Shown: positions 54,783 through 63,615, counted from the first letter of the stretch. The stretch: 64,000 nt of DNA from Allomuricauda sp. CAU 1633 (GCF_017313225.1 NZ_JAFLNE010000004.1:62001-126000); one strand, 5' to 3'. A program made the numbers and translations. The notes: generated by a model from the letters alone, not told the origin.

Positions 54783-55676
54783 TCAATTTGCCCCTTCAGC
54801 TAGGTGCCTTTTAATTATTTGAGCAATGGTTCTGGGCAACTCGTCCTTCAGGTCTGTGCGGTAGGAGACAACCATATCCAAAGGAATGTTGAGTTCGTCT
54901 ATTTCCAAATAGTTTACCTGTAGGTTGTAGCCTTGTGTTATGCTTTTGGGCATTAGTGATACTCCAATATCCTTTTCTACCAATTTTAAAAGTGAGAAAG
55001 CATTGATACTTTCATGCTGTATCTGTGGGGAAAACCCATGCCGGCCACACGTACTGATAATCTCATCTCGAAAAAAGGTTCCAGCAGCTCTTGGGAAAAG
55101 TAAAAAAGGAACATCTTTCAATTCGGATACTTTTGAACTTTCCGTTATGTTCCATTTACTATTGGATGCAATCGCCAGAAGTGTAGTGTCCGTAAAAATG
55201 TTTTCAGAATGCACATGGGCCATTTCTTTGTGGGGTCTGCCTATCATGATATCTATTTGTCCGTCCAGCAATTGATTGACGAGATTCAAGGTGGTGGTTT
55301 CCACAATGTTCACCTTCATTTTTGGAAATTTCCCTGCCATCTCATGGATAAGGTTGGGCAAAATGTGTGTCATGGCGGAGCCAATACAGCCGATGGTTAT
55401 GGCACCGGTCAATGTTGATCCCATATCAGCTATGGAAGATTTGATCATCTCCACCTTTTTCAATAGCTGATAGCCTTCTTGCTGAAGAAACTTTCCAGAA
55501 GGTGTGAGGGAAACATTTCGCTTATCCCGTTTAAAAAGTACTGTACCCAACTGTTCTTCCAGGTCTTTTATCTGACGGGTGAGGGCAGGTTGTGCAATAA
55601 AGAGCTTTTCTGCTGCTCTTCTAAAGTGGAGTTCTTCGGCCAGGGTTAGAAAATAGTGGATATGTCGCAGTTGCAT
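54783..55676 (-). CDS. LysR-family transcriptional regulator
   Basis: The 297-residue protein has the N-terminal winged HTH (MQLRHIHYFLTLAEELHFRRAAEKLFIAQPALTR in two halves) and the effector domain (GAITIGCIGSAMTHILPNL, DIMIGRPH). The N-terminal residues fit the CynR/BenM-like group. It is divergent from a small lipoprotein gene and sits three bases from a 17-base palindrome that fits a LysR autoregulatory site. Confidence 0.93.
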   Translation of the reverse strand: MQLRHIHYFLTLAEELHFRRAAEKLFIAQPALTRQIKDLEEQLGTVLFKRDKRNVSLTPSGKFLQQEGYQLLKKVEMIKSSIADMGSTLTGAITIGCIGSAMTHILPNLIHEMAGKFPKMKVNIVETTTLNLVNQLLDGQIDIMIGRPHKEMAHVHSENIFTDTTLLAIASNSKWNITESSKVSELKDVPFLLFPRAAGTFFRDEIISTCGRHGFSPQIQHESINAFSLLKLVEKDIGVSLMPKSITQGYNLQVNYLEIDELNIPLDMVVSYRTDLKDELPRTIAQIIKRHLAEGAN

Positions 55677-55678
55677 GT

Positions 55679-55695
55679 GATACTTTTTAAGTATC
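55679..55695. promoter_or_regulatory. LysR-type operator palindrome
   Basis: GATACTT-TTT-AAGTATC is a perfect inverted repeat immediately upstream of the LysR ATG (55676). It contains the T-N11-A pattern of LysR sites (T at 55681, A at 55693), so it is a likely autoregulatory site and may also influence the divergent gene. Confidence 0.6.
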
Positions 55696-55757
55696 AGTTA
55701 ATGTATAAAATTCTATTTTTATTATCAAATAACATCCAGCATCTTTGTAAAAAAAAG

Positions 55758-56096
55758 ATGAAGCATTTTATTACGTATCCCTTGGTTTTTGTATTCCTTA
55801 TTGTGCTAGAGGGATGTGAAAGCCCAACTATTCAAAAGATGAGAACACCTAAGTTTATAGAGATTGTGGTCCAAAACCATCTGGTATCGCATGGTTTTGA
55901 TGCCGAAAACAAGGAAATTCTGGAAGAGGTCATTGTAGAAAAGCCCACCAAGAAACTCCTTCGAGTGGATAGAATCCAATCAGTTAGTGAAAAGTATATC
56001 CTTACCTCATACGGATTTGGTCGGTTGGTTTATTGGGAGTATGAGGGTTCATATACGGCACTGAAGGAATTGCTACTCACGGATAGTGACAAGTAG
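55758..56096 (+). CDS. Small lipoprotein divergent from LysR
   Basis: ATG 55758 gives a 112-residue protein, MKHFITYPLVFVFLIVLEGC, with a lipobox (Cys20); the frame upstream to 55656 overlaps the LysR gene and is rejected. The remainder is charged, beta-rich and unrecognised (KLLRVDRIQSVSEKYILTSYG). CATCTTTG at 55743-55750, one base off the -7 consensus, may drive it. Confidence 0.65.
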   Translation: MKHFITYPLVFVFLIVLEGCESPTIQKMRTPKFIEIVVQNHLVSHGFDAENKEILEEVIVEKPTKKLLRVDRIQSVSEKYILTSYGFGRLVYWEYEGSYTALKELLLTDSDK

Positions 56097-56125
56097 ACTA
56101 AAACTGACGCGGGATAAGGGATGCC

Positions 56126-56584
56126 TTAGTTTTCCGCAATCTTTTTAAGTGAGTTTAGTGCTTTGGGCCAGGTTCCATTAAAATAGTCAATATAATCCTC
56201 TGCAGTATCCATTTCAATGGTTACGGTGGTAATGCCGTCACTTTCTTGAAATGAATAGTTTTCCAAACTTCCTGCCCAAGGTTCCACTTGTTCCCCAGAG
56301 GTTATCTCAGTTTCGCCATCCAACATGCCAATGTGTCTTATGGATACAAATTCGGCGGGTTTGTTTTCCGCAATTTCGGAAATCATTCCCGCACGCTTGC
56401 CATTTTCGTCCGTTCCCACAAAATACATTTTCTCGCCTTTGGTCCAATTGCCTTCATAGGTGGAAGTGGGGTTGAATTCAGCCGTCCATTGTTCATAGGT
56501 GGTGATGTCGTTTAACCCTAACATGGCTTCATAAACTTTTTGGGCGGGGGCTTTTATTTGGGCACTAAATGTTATTTTTTTCAT
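56126..56584 (-). CDS. SRPBCC/AHSA1-like protein
   Basis: The 152-residue protein fits the START/SRPBCC hydrophobic-pocket fold: KITFSAQIKAPAQKVYEAML at the start and TVTIEMDTAEDYIDYFNGTWPKAL at the end. Cytoplasmic; ligand unknown. It lies 29 bases downstream of the M28 peptidase gene's start region on the same strand, reading leftward after it is not evident: the M28 gene is upstream on the right, so the two could share a transcript. Confidence 0.82.
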   Translation of the reverse strand: MKKITFSAQIKAPAQKVYEAMLGLNDITTYEQWTAEFNPTSTYEGNWTKGEKMYFVGTDENGKRAGMISEIAENKPAEFVSIRHIGMLDGETEITSGEQVEPWAGSLENYSFQESDGITTVTIEMDTAEDYIDYFNGTWPKALNSLKKIAEN

Positions 56585-56613
56585 GGTGTAGTGTTCAATT
56601 CATTTCGTATTTG

Positions 56614-58236
56614 CTAGTCCCGGGCAGCTTTAAACTCACTGCCTTCATACCATTTTGGAAAATAGGCTTCATTGGCCAACTTCAGGCCCACATTAAACAG
56701 CAACTGAAGGTCCAATTGTATACCACTTAATTCCGTAGTTTCAGCATGATATTCATCGGAAGGTTGGTGGTACTTGTACATCCTATAATCATCATTATAC
56801 TTTCTGATGTCCTCAATGCTGATATCAAAGCCTTCATAGGCGCCACTTGCATACAGGGCAGGGATCCCAATTTTGGCAAAATTAAAATGATCGGACCTAA
56901 AGAAATATCCCTTTTCCGCCTCTGGGTCCGGGATAACATACCTGTTTTGTTTTTCGGCAGCTTCTTTGGCATATGCATCCATTTCAGAATGTCCATACCC
57001 GGTAATGGTCAAATCCTTCATTTTTCCGGGACTATCAAGCGCATCCATATTAATGTTGGCCACGGTTTTCCCGGGCTCGTAAATCGGGTTTTCGGCATAA
57101 TAGGCGGAACCCAATAGGCCTTGTTCTTCACCCGTAACGGCGATAAAGACCAAAGAGCGTTTGGTTTCACCGCTTTTCTTGAAGGCTTCCGCGATAGCCA
57201 ATAGACCGGCGGTTCCCGAGGCATTGTCCACAGCACCATTGTAGATGGAATCCCCGTCTATAACTTTTCCAACACCAAAATGGTCCCAATGTGCGGAGTA
57301 GATGATAAATTCATCTTTTTGCTCTGTACCGGGCAGCAGGGCCACTACATTTTTAGAGACGTCTTTTTTAATTTCATTGGAAATCCCTACCGAAACCGTC
57401 AAGTCCAGCGGAACGGGTTTAAAATCTTTGTTTCGAGCCAAGGTTTTGTAATCTTGACCTTTCATGGCAGAGGCATCAAACATTTTGGTGGCACTTTCTC
57501 CGCTTATCCAGGATTCCACATCCAAAAGGGGTGCATCACTTTCAATGGTCAAGCGGGCACCGCTCCAGCCAGCTTCTACCACATTCCATCCATACGCGGC
57601 GGGTTCGGTATCATGGATGATGATAAGTCCATCTGCACCTTGCCGGGCTGCTTCCTCATATTTGTAGGTCCAACGGCCATAATACGTCATTTCATTGCCT
57701 TTGAATAAGGTTGAATCCCCAGATTGAAAACCGGGGTCATTAATTAAGACCACGGCTGTTTTGCCTTCCCAGTCAACACCCTCATAATCGTTCCATCCAT
57801 ATTCGGGAGCCACAACGCCGTAGCCTGCAAAAACAAGTTCGGAATCTTCAAGGCTGACTTTGGTTTCGGGTTTATTGGTTGTGGCCACAAAATCCTTCAG
57901 GCGTTCTAAATCAAAACTTCCGTTTTTACCGGAAATCACCATTTTTTCCGTGGGCGTTCCCGTAATTTCCACCATTGGCACATCTTGAAAAAAGCTATCG
58001 CCATTACCGGGTTGTAGCCCTAATTTTTCAAATTCGTCTTTTAGATAGTTCACGGTGATGGTCTCACCTTCGGTGAAGGGCTTTCTTCCCAGAAATTCAT
58101 CGGATGCCAGACGTTCCAAGTGGTGGGCTAGGGTGACTTGGTCCACTTCAACGGGGGTAGGTTCTGATTTTTTCTCGTTTGCGCAGCCGCCGAAAAGTAG
58201 GGCGACCACTAAAATTTTTAGATACTTTTTTATCAT
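56614..58236 (-). CDS. M28-family metallopeptidase lipoprotein with PA domain
   Basis: The 540-residue lipoprotein (lipobox FGGC, Cys18) has a PA domain insert (about 110-290) and an M28 catalytic domain. Zinc and catalytic residues are in YSAHWDHFG, NGAVDNASGTAGL, VTGEEQGLLGS (catalytic Glu pair), NINMDAL and FFRSDHFNFAKIGIPAL. It is probably an outer-membrane-anchored aminopeptidase for nutrient peptides. The signal peptide starts MIKKYLKILVVALLF. Confidence 0.92.
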   Translation of the reverse strand: MIKKYLKILVVALLFGGCANEKKSEPTPVEVDQVTLAHHLERLASDEFLGRKPFTEGETITVNYLKDEFEKLGLQPGNGDSFFQDVPMVEITGTPTEKMVISGKNGSFDLERLKDFVATTNKPETKVSLEDSELVFAGYGVVAPEYGWNDYEGVDWEGKTAVVLINDPGFQSGDSTLFKGNEMTYYGRWTYKYEEAARQGADGLIIIHDTEPAAYGWNVVEAGWSGARLTIESDAPLLDVESWISGESATKMFDASAMKGQDYKTLARNKDFKPVPLDLTVSVGISNEIKKDVSKNVVALLPGTEQKDEFIIYSAHWDHFGVGKVIDGDSIYNGAVDNASGTAGLLAIAEAFKKSGETKRSLVFIAVTGEEQGLLGSAYYAENPIYEPGKTVANINMDALDSPGKMKDLTITGYGHSEMDAYAKEAAEKQNRYVIPDPEAEKGYFFRSDHFNFAKIGIPALYASGAYEGFDISIEDIRKYNDDYRMYKYHQPSDEYHAETTELSGIQLDLQLLFNVGLKLANEAYFPKWYEGSEFKAARD

Positions 58237-58299
58237 GGGTGGTATAAATTGAATGTGAGGTTTATTTATAAATTTTGTTGTACTTCCGTTATTTGTAGG

Positions 58300-59052
58300 T
58301 TACAAATTCTTCTCCAGCTCTGAAATTAGCCAATTTGCAAACTCGTTCCGCTCTCGTAAACTTGATAAAATCAATTGTTTCCGATATAAAGCCCTTCTAA
58401 TCTTGCTTCTACCTTCAATGGAGTTTATGGCTTTCAGCAATAGTTGCTTTCTTTTGGCCTCGCTTTGTTTGTAGGGAACGTTGTCTGAAAATGAAGGTGT
58501 TGCTGTATTTGGGGCTTCAATTTGTACTTGATTGAACCAAAAATCTTCATCTTTCCCAGTTTCGTTTGTTTCCCAATTCATTTGTTCCTGAGTATCCTTG
58601 GCCGATGAAATATAATAAACCCCAATGGCATTGTCCAACTCGGGGTTGCCTGATAAATTGGACAAACTTGTATTTTTTATTTTCTCAAAAGTTTGGGAAT
58701 TCACATAGAAAGAGGTGTTGGTTAATGGAAGTTTCCTGAACAAAGAGTCTGTCTTGATATTTAAAAATACGGAATCAGTTAGCAACTCAATACTGTTTTT
58801 ACTTTGCCGCTCATAGACTTCTATGCTATACGAAAAATACAGCGTATCCATTTTTATATCTTCTATGATCCCTTTCATTAGGGACTGCTTTTTGTTGTTT
58901 TCTATTCTTTTTTCGTTCCAAGTATTGATTTGAAGTGCAATTAAAATTCCAATGACCACAAGCACAATTTCCCCAATAGCGTACAGGAGGTATTTGGTAA
59001 ATCGGTTTTCCTGAAGTAGTCGTTGACGTATCCGTCTAAAGAACTTGATCAT
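58300..59052 (-). CDS. DUF6090-type membrane protein, paralogue 3
   Basis: The 250-residue protein begins MIKFFRRIRQRLLQENRF and has a conserved transmembrane helix (about 24-44, YAIGEIVLVVIGILIALQI) followed by NTWNE and a variable extracytoplasmic region. This matches the DUF6090 family of Bacteroidota. Its first 120 bases are almost identical in DNA to those of the gene at 59822-60868, much closer than the rest of the two genes, suggesting recent exchange. Function unknown. Confidence 0.8.
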   Translation of the reverse strand: MIKFFRRIRQRLLQENRFTKYLLYAIGEIVLVVIGILIALQINTWNEKRIENNKKQSLMKGIIEDIKMDTLYFSYSIEVYERQSKNSIELLTDSVFLNIKTDSLFRKLPLTNTSFYVNSQTFEKIKNTSLSNLSGNPELDNAIGVYYISSAKDTQEQMNWETNETGKDEDFWFNQVQIEAPNTATPSFSDNVPYKQSEAKRKQLLLKAINSIEGRSKIRRALYRKQLILSSLRERNEFANWLISELEKNL

Positions 59053-59087
59053 AATTGTATGGGTTATTTATTCTAAACTTCAGATTT

Positions 59088-59825
59088 TTATATGCCTTCC
59101 AATGTTTGAAGGTCTTCTTTTAAAGTATGGGTATAATCCTGAATATGCTGAGAAAATCGAAGAATCAATTGTGTGTAGGCGAATTTATAATCCGCCAACC
59201 GCTCAAAATCTGCCGCCAAGACCAAAGGGTCGTTTTGGGCCCATATTTTGTCTTGTATTTCAGTTCCGCCATCAAAAAAATAGCCTTGTAACGGATAAGA
59301 AGATTTCTCATTTAGAATATCAAAGTACTTATCAATCATGGATGTATTGGCATTTATAAAATCATTTTGTTCTTTAATAAGCGTTGCCATGGACTGACGA
59401 ATATCTGCAGGATAGTGTACCGTATTGTTGCCCACCAAACTTACGAGCGTGGTGTTGTTAAAACTATAATCTACCCGTACTAAAAAGGGAAATTTATACC
59501 GGAAGAGTTTAGCTATGGTATCAGGTTCGGATTGCGAGGCTTTGATTCGTTTTTGAATCACCTCAAATACCGTACTGTCCGCTTTAAGCCTAACAATTAG
59601 GTTGTTAAGGTCTAAACTATCCTTTTTAAAATCACTGATTAAGGAAATGGAATAGTTTTTTCGGACAATAGCATTCTTTCGGCTTTCATTCCAATTGTTC
59701 ACTTGCAAAGCGATCAAAATACCTATGACCACCAGTACAATCTCACCAACAGCATAGAGCAAGTATTTACTGAACTTATTTTCTGAAAGTAATTTTTGGC
59801 GGATTTTTCTAAAGAATTTGATCAT
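59088..59825 (-). CDS. DUF6090-type membrane protein, paralogue 2
   Basis: The 245-residue protein has the family start MIKFFRKIRQKLLSENKF and helix, then QVNNWNESRK and a variable region. Its 5' DNA has diverged from the other two copies. The start overlaps the stop of the upstream paralogue (59822-59825), so the two are translationally coupled. Confidence 0.8.
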   Translation of the reverse strand: MIKFFRKIRQKLLSENKFSKYLLYAVGEIVLVVIGILIALQVNNWNESRKNAIVRKNYSISLISDFKKDSLDLNNLIVRLKADSTVFEVIQKRIKASQSEPDTIAKLFRYKFPFLVRVDYSFNNTTLVSLVGNNTVHYPADIRQSMATLIKEQNDFINANTSMIDKYFDILNEKSSYPLQGYFFDGGTEIQDKIWAQNDPLVLAADFERLADYKFAYTQLILRFSQHIQDYTHTLKEDLQTLEGI

Positions 59826-60868
59826 TGGGCTACAGGAATAAATTCATAATTCTTTTCAGAGAGATTGACTACAAGTCGAAATTTTCCCTTTTCCGTTGGG
59901 ATATTGGGGCCAAACCATTCCAGCTCTCCTTTTGGGAAAGTGGCTCCTCCCCAGTTTACATTCCAGCTTTTGTTTTCCCTGATCTTAATGTCTTCACCGT
60001 TTAAGTCGACAATGGCCTCCCAAATCGCATTCTTTTCGTCCACCTGTATCAAAAAAACATCATTGCTCCAGTTTTTATAGGATGTACCATCTCCAACGAT
60101 TCCAATATTTTCATAGAGCAGCCTAACATCGGGATACAGGTTTTGAATTTGGGCCATCGAATTGGTTGCCATTTCAGCCAATTGTGCAAATACATTTTTT
60201 TCAAAGTCTTTTTGTTGGGCAAGTTGAATCAAGCCAGTTTTAATTTCTTGTGTTTGGAGTAGCATTTTTGCCTTCTCCCAATCTTTTTTCTTGAAGTATC
60301 CTGGGTCGTTCAACGTTCCCATTAAGAGCGAATATCCAAAATTAACGGCTGGGACAGGTAAGCCTTCCTTGATTAAAATTGTTGAAATGGGGTTTTCACT
60401 TACAGCAATATCAGAAGAAGACTGGGACAGATAATTGGTCAGATTTCGCGCCAGCAAGTTTTCACTTTTATCCTTTGGGTTGACAACCATGTTTTGAATA
60501 TGAAAGGCTATGGATGTAGTAAAGACATCAGGTTCAGACTCCATATAAAAAAGAAGCCCTGGAATTTGCTCAATGTTTAGGGAATCGGAATAGTTGTAGA
60601 GGCTATCTGCATACCTTTGTTGCAGGTCCAATCCCTTAATATTGGAACGTAATTCCTGTTTCTCCAATTCCAACACATTGTAGATCTGCTCAATAGTAGC
60701 TTGATAGTTTTCTTTTCGTTTCCGCTCCTCATTCCAATTATTGATTCGGAGCGCAATCAAGATTCCAATGACCACAAGCACAATTTCCCCAATGGCGTAA
60801 AGGAGGTATTTGGTAAATCGGTTTTCCTGAAGCAGTCGTTGACGTATCCGTCTAAAGAATTTAATCAT
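59822..60868 (-). CDS. DUF6090-type membrane protein, paralogue 1, with extended C-terminus
   Basis: The 348-residue protein shares the N-terminal module with the next two genes but has a longer C-terminal part (about 250-348), including SVSYKNWSNDVFLIQVDEK-like strands and a final segment that resembles a beta-sandwich. It is the first gene of a leftward operon of three. Function unknown. Confidence 0.8.
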   Translation of the reverse strand: MIKFFRRIRQRLLQENRFTKYLLYAIGEIVLVVIGILIALRINNWNEERKRKENYQATIEQIYNVLELEKQELRSNIKGLDLQQRYADSLYNYSDSLNIEQIPGLLFYMESEPDVFTTSIAFHIQNMVVNPKDKSENLLARNLTNYLSQSSSDIAVSENPISTILIKEGLPVPAVNFGYSLLMGTLNDPGYFKKKDWEKAKMLLQTQEIKTGLIQLAQQKDFEKNVFAQLAEMATNSMAQIQNLYPDVRLLYENIGIVGDGTSYKNWSNDVFLIQVDEKNAIWEAIVDLNGEDIKIRENKSWNVNWGGATFPKGELEWFGPNIPTEKGKFRLVVNLSEKNYEFIPVAQ

Positions 60869-60911
60869 GGATATTTGGTTGGTTTGGTCATAAAAACGTA
60901 AAGGGGCTCCC

Positions 60912-60948
60912 TAAGTTCACCTATTTCTGGCTTAAAAGCAAGTGGGCC
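60912..60948. repeat. Direct repeat, left copy (flanks the 61109 lipoprotein gene)
   Basis: TAAGTTCACCTATTTCTGG followed by CTTAAAAGCAAGTGGG closely matches 62499-62532 in the same orientation. The similarity is imperfect (about five differences over 35 bases). Further weak matches (TTATGC) follow both copies. Confidence 0.55.
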
Positions 60949-61108
60949 ACAAGAAACGATTATGCGTGCGTAGGGGCAAAACAACATGTTGATTGTCTAC
61001 AAAATATATACTTATATCAAAAAGGGACATCTATATTACAACGTTAGTTGTTTAATCAGTACATTTATTTTCCCATAAGTTGTATTGCGAAAAATAACCT
61101 AACACCAA

Positions 61109-62485
61109 ATGAAGTCCCTCAATTTTATTTTACTTTTCCTTCTTTCTTTTATTGTCATCAATTGCTCCAAAGACCCAAGCCCAACCAATGAGCTTGACCC
61201 AGAGGATGTAGTTGAACCAACCCCTGAAGAACCAACACCTGAGGAACCGGTACTGACGCAAGAGGTGTATTTTACGTTTACCACAGATGAGTCCTTCCAA
61301 CCTGAGGTTGGACAGAAAGATTGGCTGATATTACATGATGGCGAGGGTGAATTATTGGACTTTCGTTCTTTTGATAAGGGAGATCAATTGGTTTTTGATA
61401 AAAGGAGCGATAGCATTCCTGATAGTTTTTCTGTTACGCTACTTAAAGTCCGATTTCTAGAATCAGATCGATGTGATGAATATGCCGAGCATTACTTGCA
61501 AACCTATCCTGAAATTGGGAAAGGAAGCATTTGGTCCTACCCAAATCAAGGAATGGTAGACAATGATACACCTGGAACGATAGGGGAATTTAAACTTAAG
61601 GTAGCTGATATTCCAGGTACGGATGGCTTCCGACTCTTTGACAGCAGTTTTGTATCCGTACCATGGCGTAGAGTTTCTGCTTCCGCCATTGCTGAAAAAA
61701 ATACCGCCAATACCGCCTTACAAATAGAGTTCAGTGGATTGGATCTTTATGACGAAGATGCCAAGTATCTCGTATCTATTATGGATGAGGAACTGAACCT
61801 AAAATATAAGTTTTTTGAAAGCCCCATGATCGATGAAACTTTGAACTTTAGTTTTGACGAATTCCAAGAATATGATTCTTATGCCTACCTACCTGCATAT
61901 CCTCCAAATCGTTTTAATGTATTTAGCTTGTCGGGACAGGTTAAAGGAGAAAATAGAACCAATGATTCAGGTTATGTGATTCAAGAAATCCTAAATACGG
62001 ATATACAAGACCCTATACCCATTGGATTTTTAGACGAGTTTGACTATTATAAAACCAACTTTATAATAAGCTTTGAGAACTTTGGTTATCAATATCTTGG
62101 ATATGGGCCAAAACCGCAGATTGAAATCCCCAGTGAACCTGCTTTATCTGTTTCCAATACTCAAATCGCTGATTTTGAAATGAGCACTGATGTGAATTAT
62201 ATCAGGAAAATTAATACCTGGGGAAGTAATTATGCCGAAATATGTGCAAATACCCGATGGGTTGTCCATTCAGACCAAAATAATTTTCCAAAAAACCTAA
62301 AGGTACCAGAGACCATTACGGAACAATATGATTTAATGAAAATCGATGAGTTGGAATTTCAAGGGCCAACACTTTATTTACAAGCTGAGTCCTATCACGA
62401 TTTTGTATCCAGCCAATTTATAGTTCCGCCTTCACCAAATGAAATAAAGGAGTATACCATAGAATCCATTAGTTTCACATACTAA
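61109..62485 (+). CDS. Large lipoprotein with Pro/Glu linker, unknown function
   Basis: The 458-residue protein has a lipobox (FIVINC, Cys20), then a short PTPEE tandem repeat (residues about 36-45) that would act as a spacer from the membrane. The rest is beta-rich without recognised motifs; it includes two cysteines (DRCDEY, EICANTRW) that may form a disulfide. It sits alone between two diverged direct repeats (60912 and 62499), and the stop codon TAA overlaps AACGTT, also found just upstream of the gene at 61041. This is accessory-type DNA. Confidence 0.75.
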   Translation: MKSLNFILLFLLSFIVINCSKDPSPTNELDPEDVVEPTPEEPTPEEPVLTQEVYFTFTTDESFQPEVGQKDWLILHDGEGELLDFRSFDKGDQLVFDKRSDSIPDSFSVTLLKVRFLESDRCDEYAEHYLQTYPEIGKGSIWSYPNQGMVDNDTPGTIGEFKLKVADIPGTDGFRLFDSSFVSVPWRRVSASAIAEKNTANTALQIEFSGLDLYDEDAKYLVSIMDEELNLKYKFFESPMIDETLNFSFDEFQEYDSYAYLPAYPPNRFNVFSLSGQVKGENRTNDSGYVIQEILNTDIQDPIPIGFLDEFDYYKTNFIISFENFGYQYLGYGPKPQIEIPSEPALSVSNTQIADFEMSTDVNYIRKINTWGSNYAEICANTRWVVHSDQNNFPKNLKVPETITEQYDLMKIDELEFQGPTLYLQAESYHDFVSSQFIVPPSPNEIKEYTIESISFTY

Positions 62486-62498
62486 CGTTTGGGTAGCT

Positions 62499-62532
62499 TA
62501 AGTTCACCCATTTCTGGGTAAAAGCAGGTGGG
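62499..62532. repeat. Direct repeat, right copy
   Basis: TAAGTTCACCCATTTCTGG then GTAAAAGCAGGTGGG; see the left copy at 60912. ACCCA-TTTC-TGGGT inside can form a small hairpin. Confidence 0.55.
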
Positions 62533-62607
62533 GGAGATACAATCTTGTGGGAGGGGTAGTTCTAATCCCTCGCAATTGTGGTTATGCATTGTTGCAAGTA
62601 GTTTTTA

Positions 62608-63351
62608 TTAGTTTAATTTTTCTATCAGTTCTTGCATAAATAAAAGCATTGAAAATTTAACAAATTCCAATTCAGATTTGGTAAATCGAATTTCTTCGTC
62701 CAGATAAACAGCTTTTTTTATACTTCGATTTCGTATCGAATTGCAGTTTTTTATAAATTTTTCATCGGCTTTTGCGATTGAGTGAACAATTAAATGTCTA
62801 CATTCAAATGCAAATTTTATGTCGTCTAATTTTTGGTCTTTATCAATTTTAATCCCTAAATAATTCTCGAATGATTTAATAACATTTTCGATGTTTTGAA
62901 AAGTCAGTTTCTTTTTGGCGACAAGTAATTTTTTCAAAAGATTCGGATTTTGATTGACTTCGTCAATTTCATCTAAAGTCAATTGTATTTGATTTTTAGC
63001 GCTTTTAGGAAGTTTATCATTTGAATATTGAAATTTTAAAACAGTTGAAAAGATTTTTTCAATGGTCAATGTGAAATGAGAAACTAACAGTACCAAACAT
63101 TGATTATAGATTATGCTATAGTGTTTTGTAAAGGATTTGTTTTTGTTAATTCCTTCTAATGCCATTATTGCATTATCCGCTAAATAATATGGATTATTAA
63201 TTTTAGGAGCTCCATCTTTTAATTTATCATTCAGACTTTTCAGATGATGAAGACAAAAATCCATTATTTGCTTGTCAAATTGGATTAATTCAGTTACTGA
63301 GTCAATTTGGTTTTCAAAGTTCTCATTTATTTTTATTAGTTCTTTTTTCAT
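62608..63351 (-). CDS. Lone HEPN-like protein
   Basis: The 247-residue, Lys/Asn-rich, mostly helical protein carries RHLIVH at residues 185-190, the Rx4-6H motif of HEPN ribonuclease-type domains (RHxxxH-like), preceded by a helix (DIKFAFEC). It lacks a signal peptide. Base composition is clearly more AT-rich than neighbouring genes, indicating acquisition. No nucleotidyltransferase (MNT) or other antitoxin gene adjoins it. A defence or toxin-like role is inference. Confidence 0.62.
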   Translation of the reverse strand: MKKELIKINENFENQIDSVTELIQFDKQIMDFCLHHLKSLNDKLKDGAPKINNPYYLADNAIMALEGINKNKSFTKHYSIIYNQCLVLLVSHFTLTIEKIFSTVLKFQYSNDKLPKSAKNQIQLTLDEIDEVNQNPNLLKKLLVAKKKLTFQNIENVIKSFENYLGIKIDKDQKLDDIKFAFECRHLIVHSIAKADEKFIKNCNSIRNRSIKKAVYLDEEIRFTKSELEFVKFSMLLFMQELIEKLN

Positions 63352-63482
63352 CTAATTACTAGCAACTTGTTTATTTGAATGTAAAATACCTATCCTGGCT
63401 AATTTCACTCATTTCCTTCTCAAAACCAATCCTTTACAAACCGAGCTTTCAAATAGTTATCAACTTGTAACCTTTTAAAATG

Positions 63483-63490
63483 TATATTTG
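63483..63490 (+). promoter_or_regulatory. -7 box upstream of the candidate 6S RNA
   Basis: TATATTTG matches TAnnTTTG exactly and ends four bases before the start of the pairing 5' end (63495). A TTG at 63465-63467 gives a 15-base spacer, shorter than usual. Confidence 0.5.
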
Positions 63491-63494
63491 GAGT

Positions 63495-63615
63495 GCGAAA
63501 CGTATTTTTTATTCTATTGCCCTCCAACCTCTACATGTCTTAAATAGAAGATAAAGGATAGGCAAATGGGTGCGAGTCCCTAGACCATTCAGGGCATAGC
63601 TTTGATACGTTTCGC
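63495..63615 (+). ncRNA. ssrS: Candidate 6S RNA (6S-Flavo type)
   Basis: The stretch is non-coding and highly structured. GCGAAACGTAT (63495-63505) pairs perfectly with ATACGTTTCGC (63605-63615), closing a rod of about 120 bases. TGCCCT (63518-63523) pairs with AGGGCA (63591-63596), and AATGG (63565-63569) with CCATT (63585-63589). Between the closing and inner stems, the 3' strand reads TAGCTTTG (63597-63604), an exact -7 promoter box, as expected for 6S RNA imitating an open promoter. A promoter-like box sits upstream. 6S RNA binds the housekeeping RNA polymerase. I did not compare it with the 6S-Flavo covariance model. Confidence 0.58.

Noticed and set aside
61190..61255. Short direct repeats as a possible CRISPR or microsatellite
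   Set aside because: They encode the PTPEE linker of the lipoprotein; there are too few units and no spacers.
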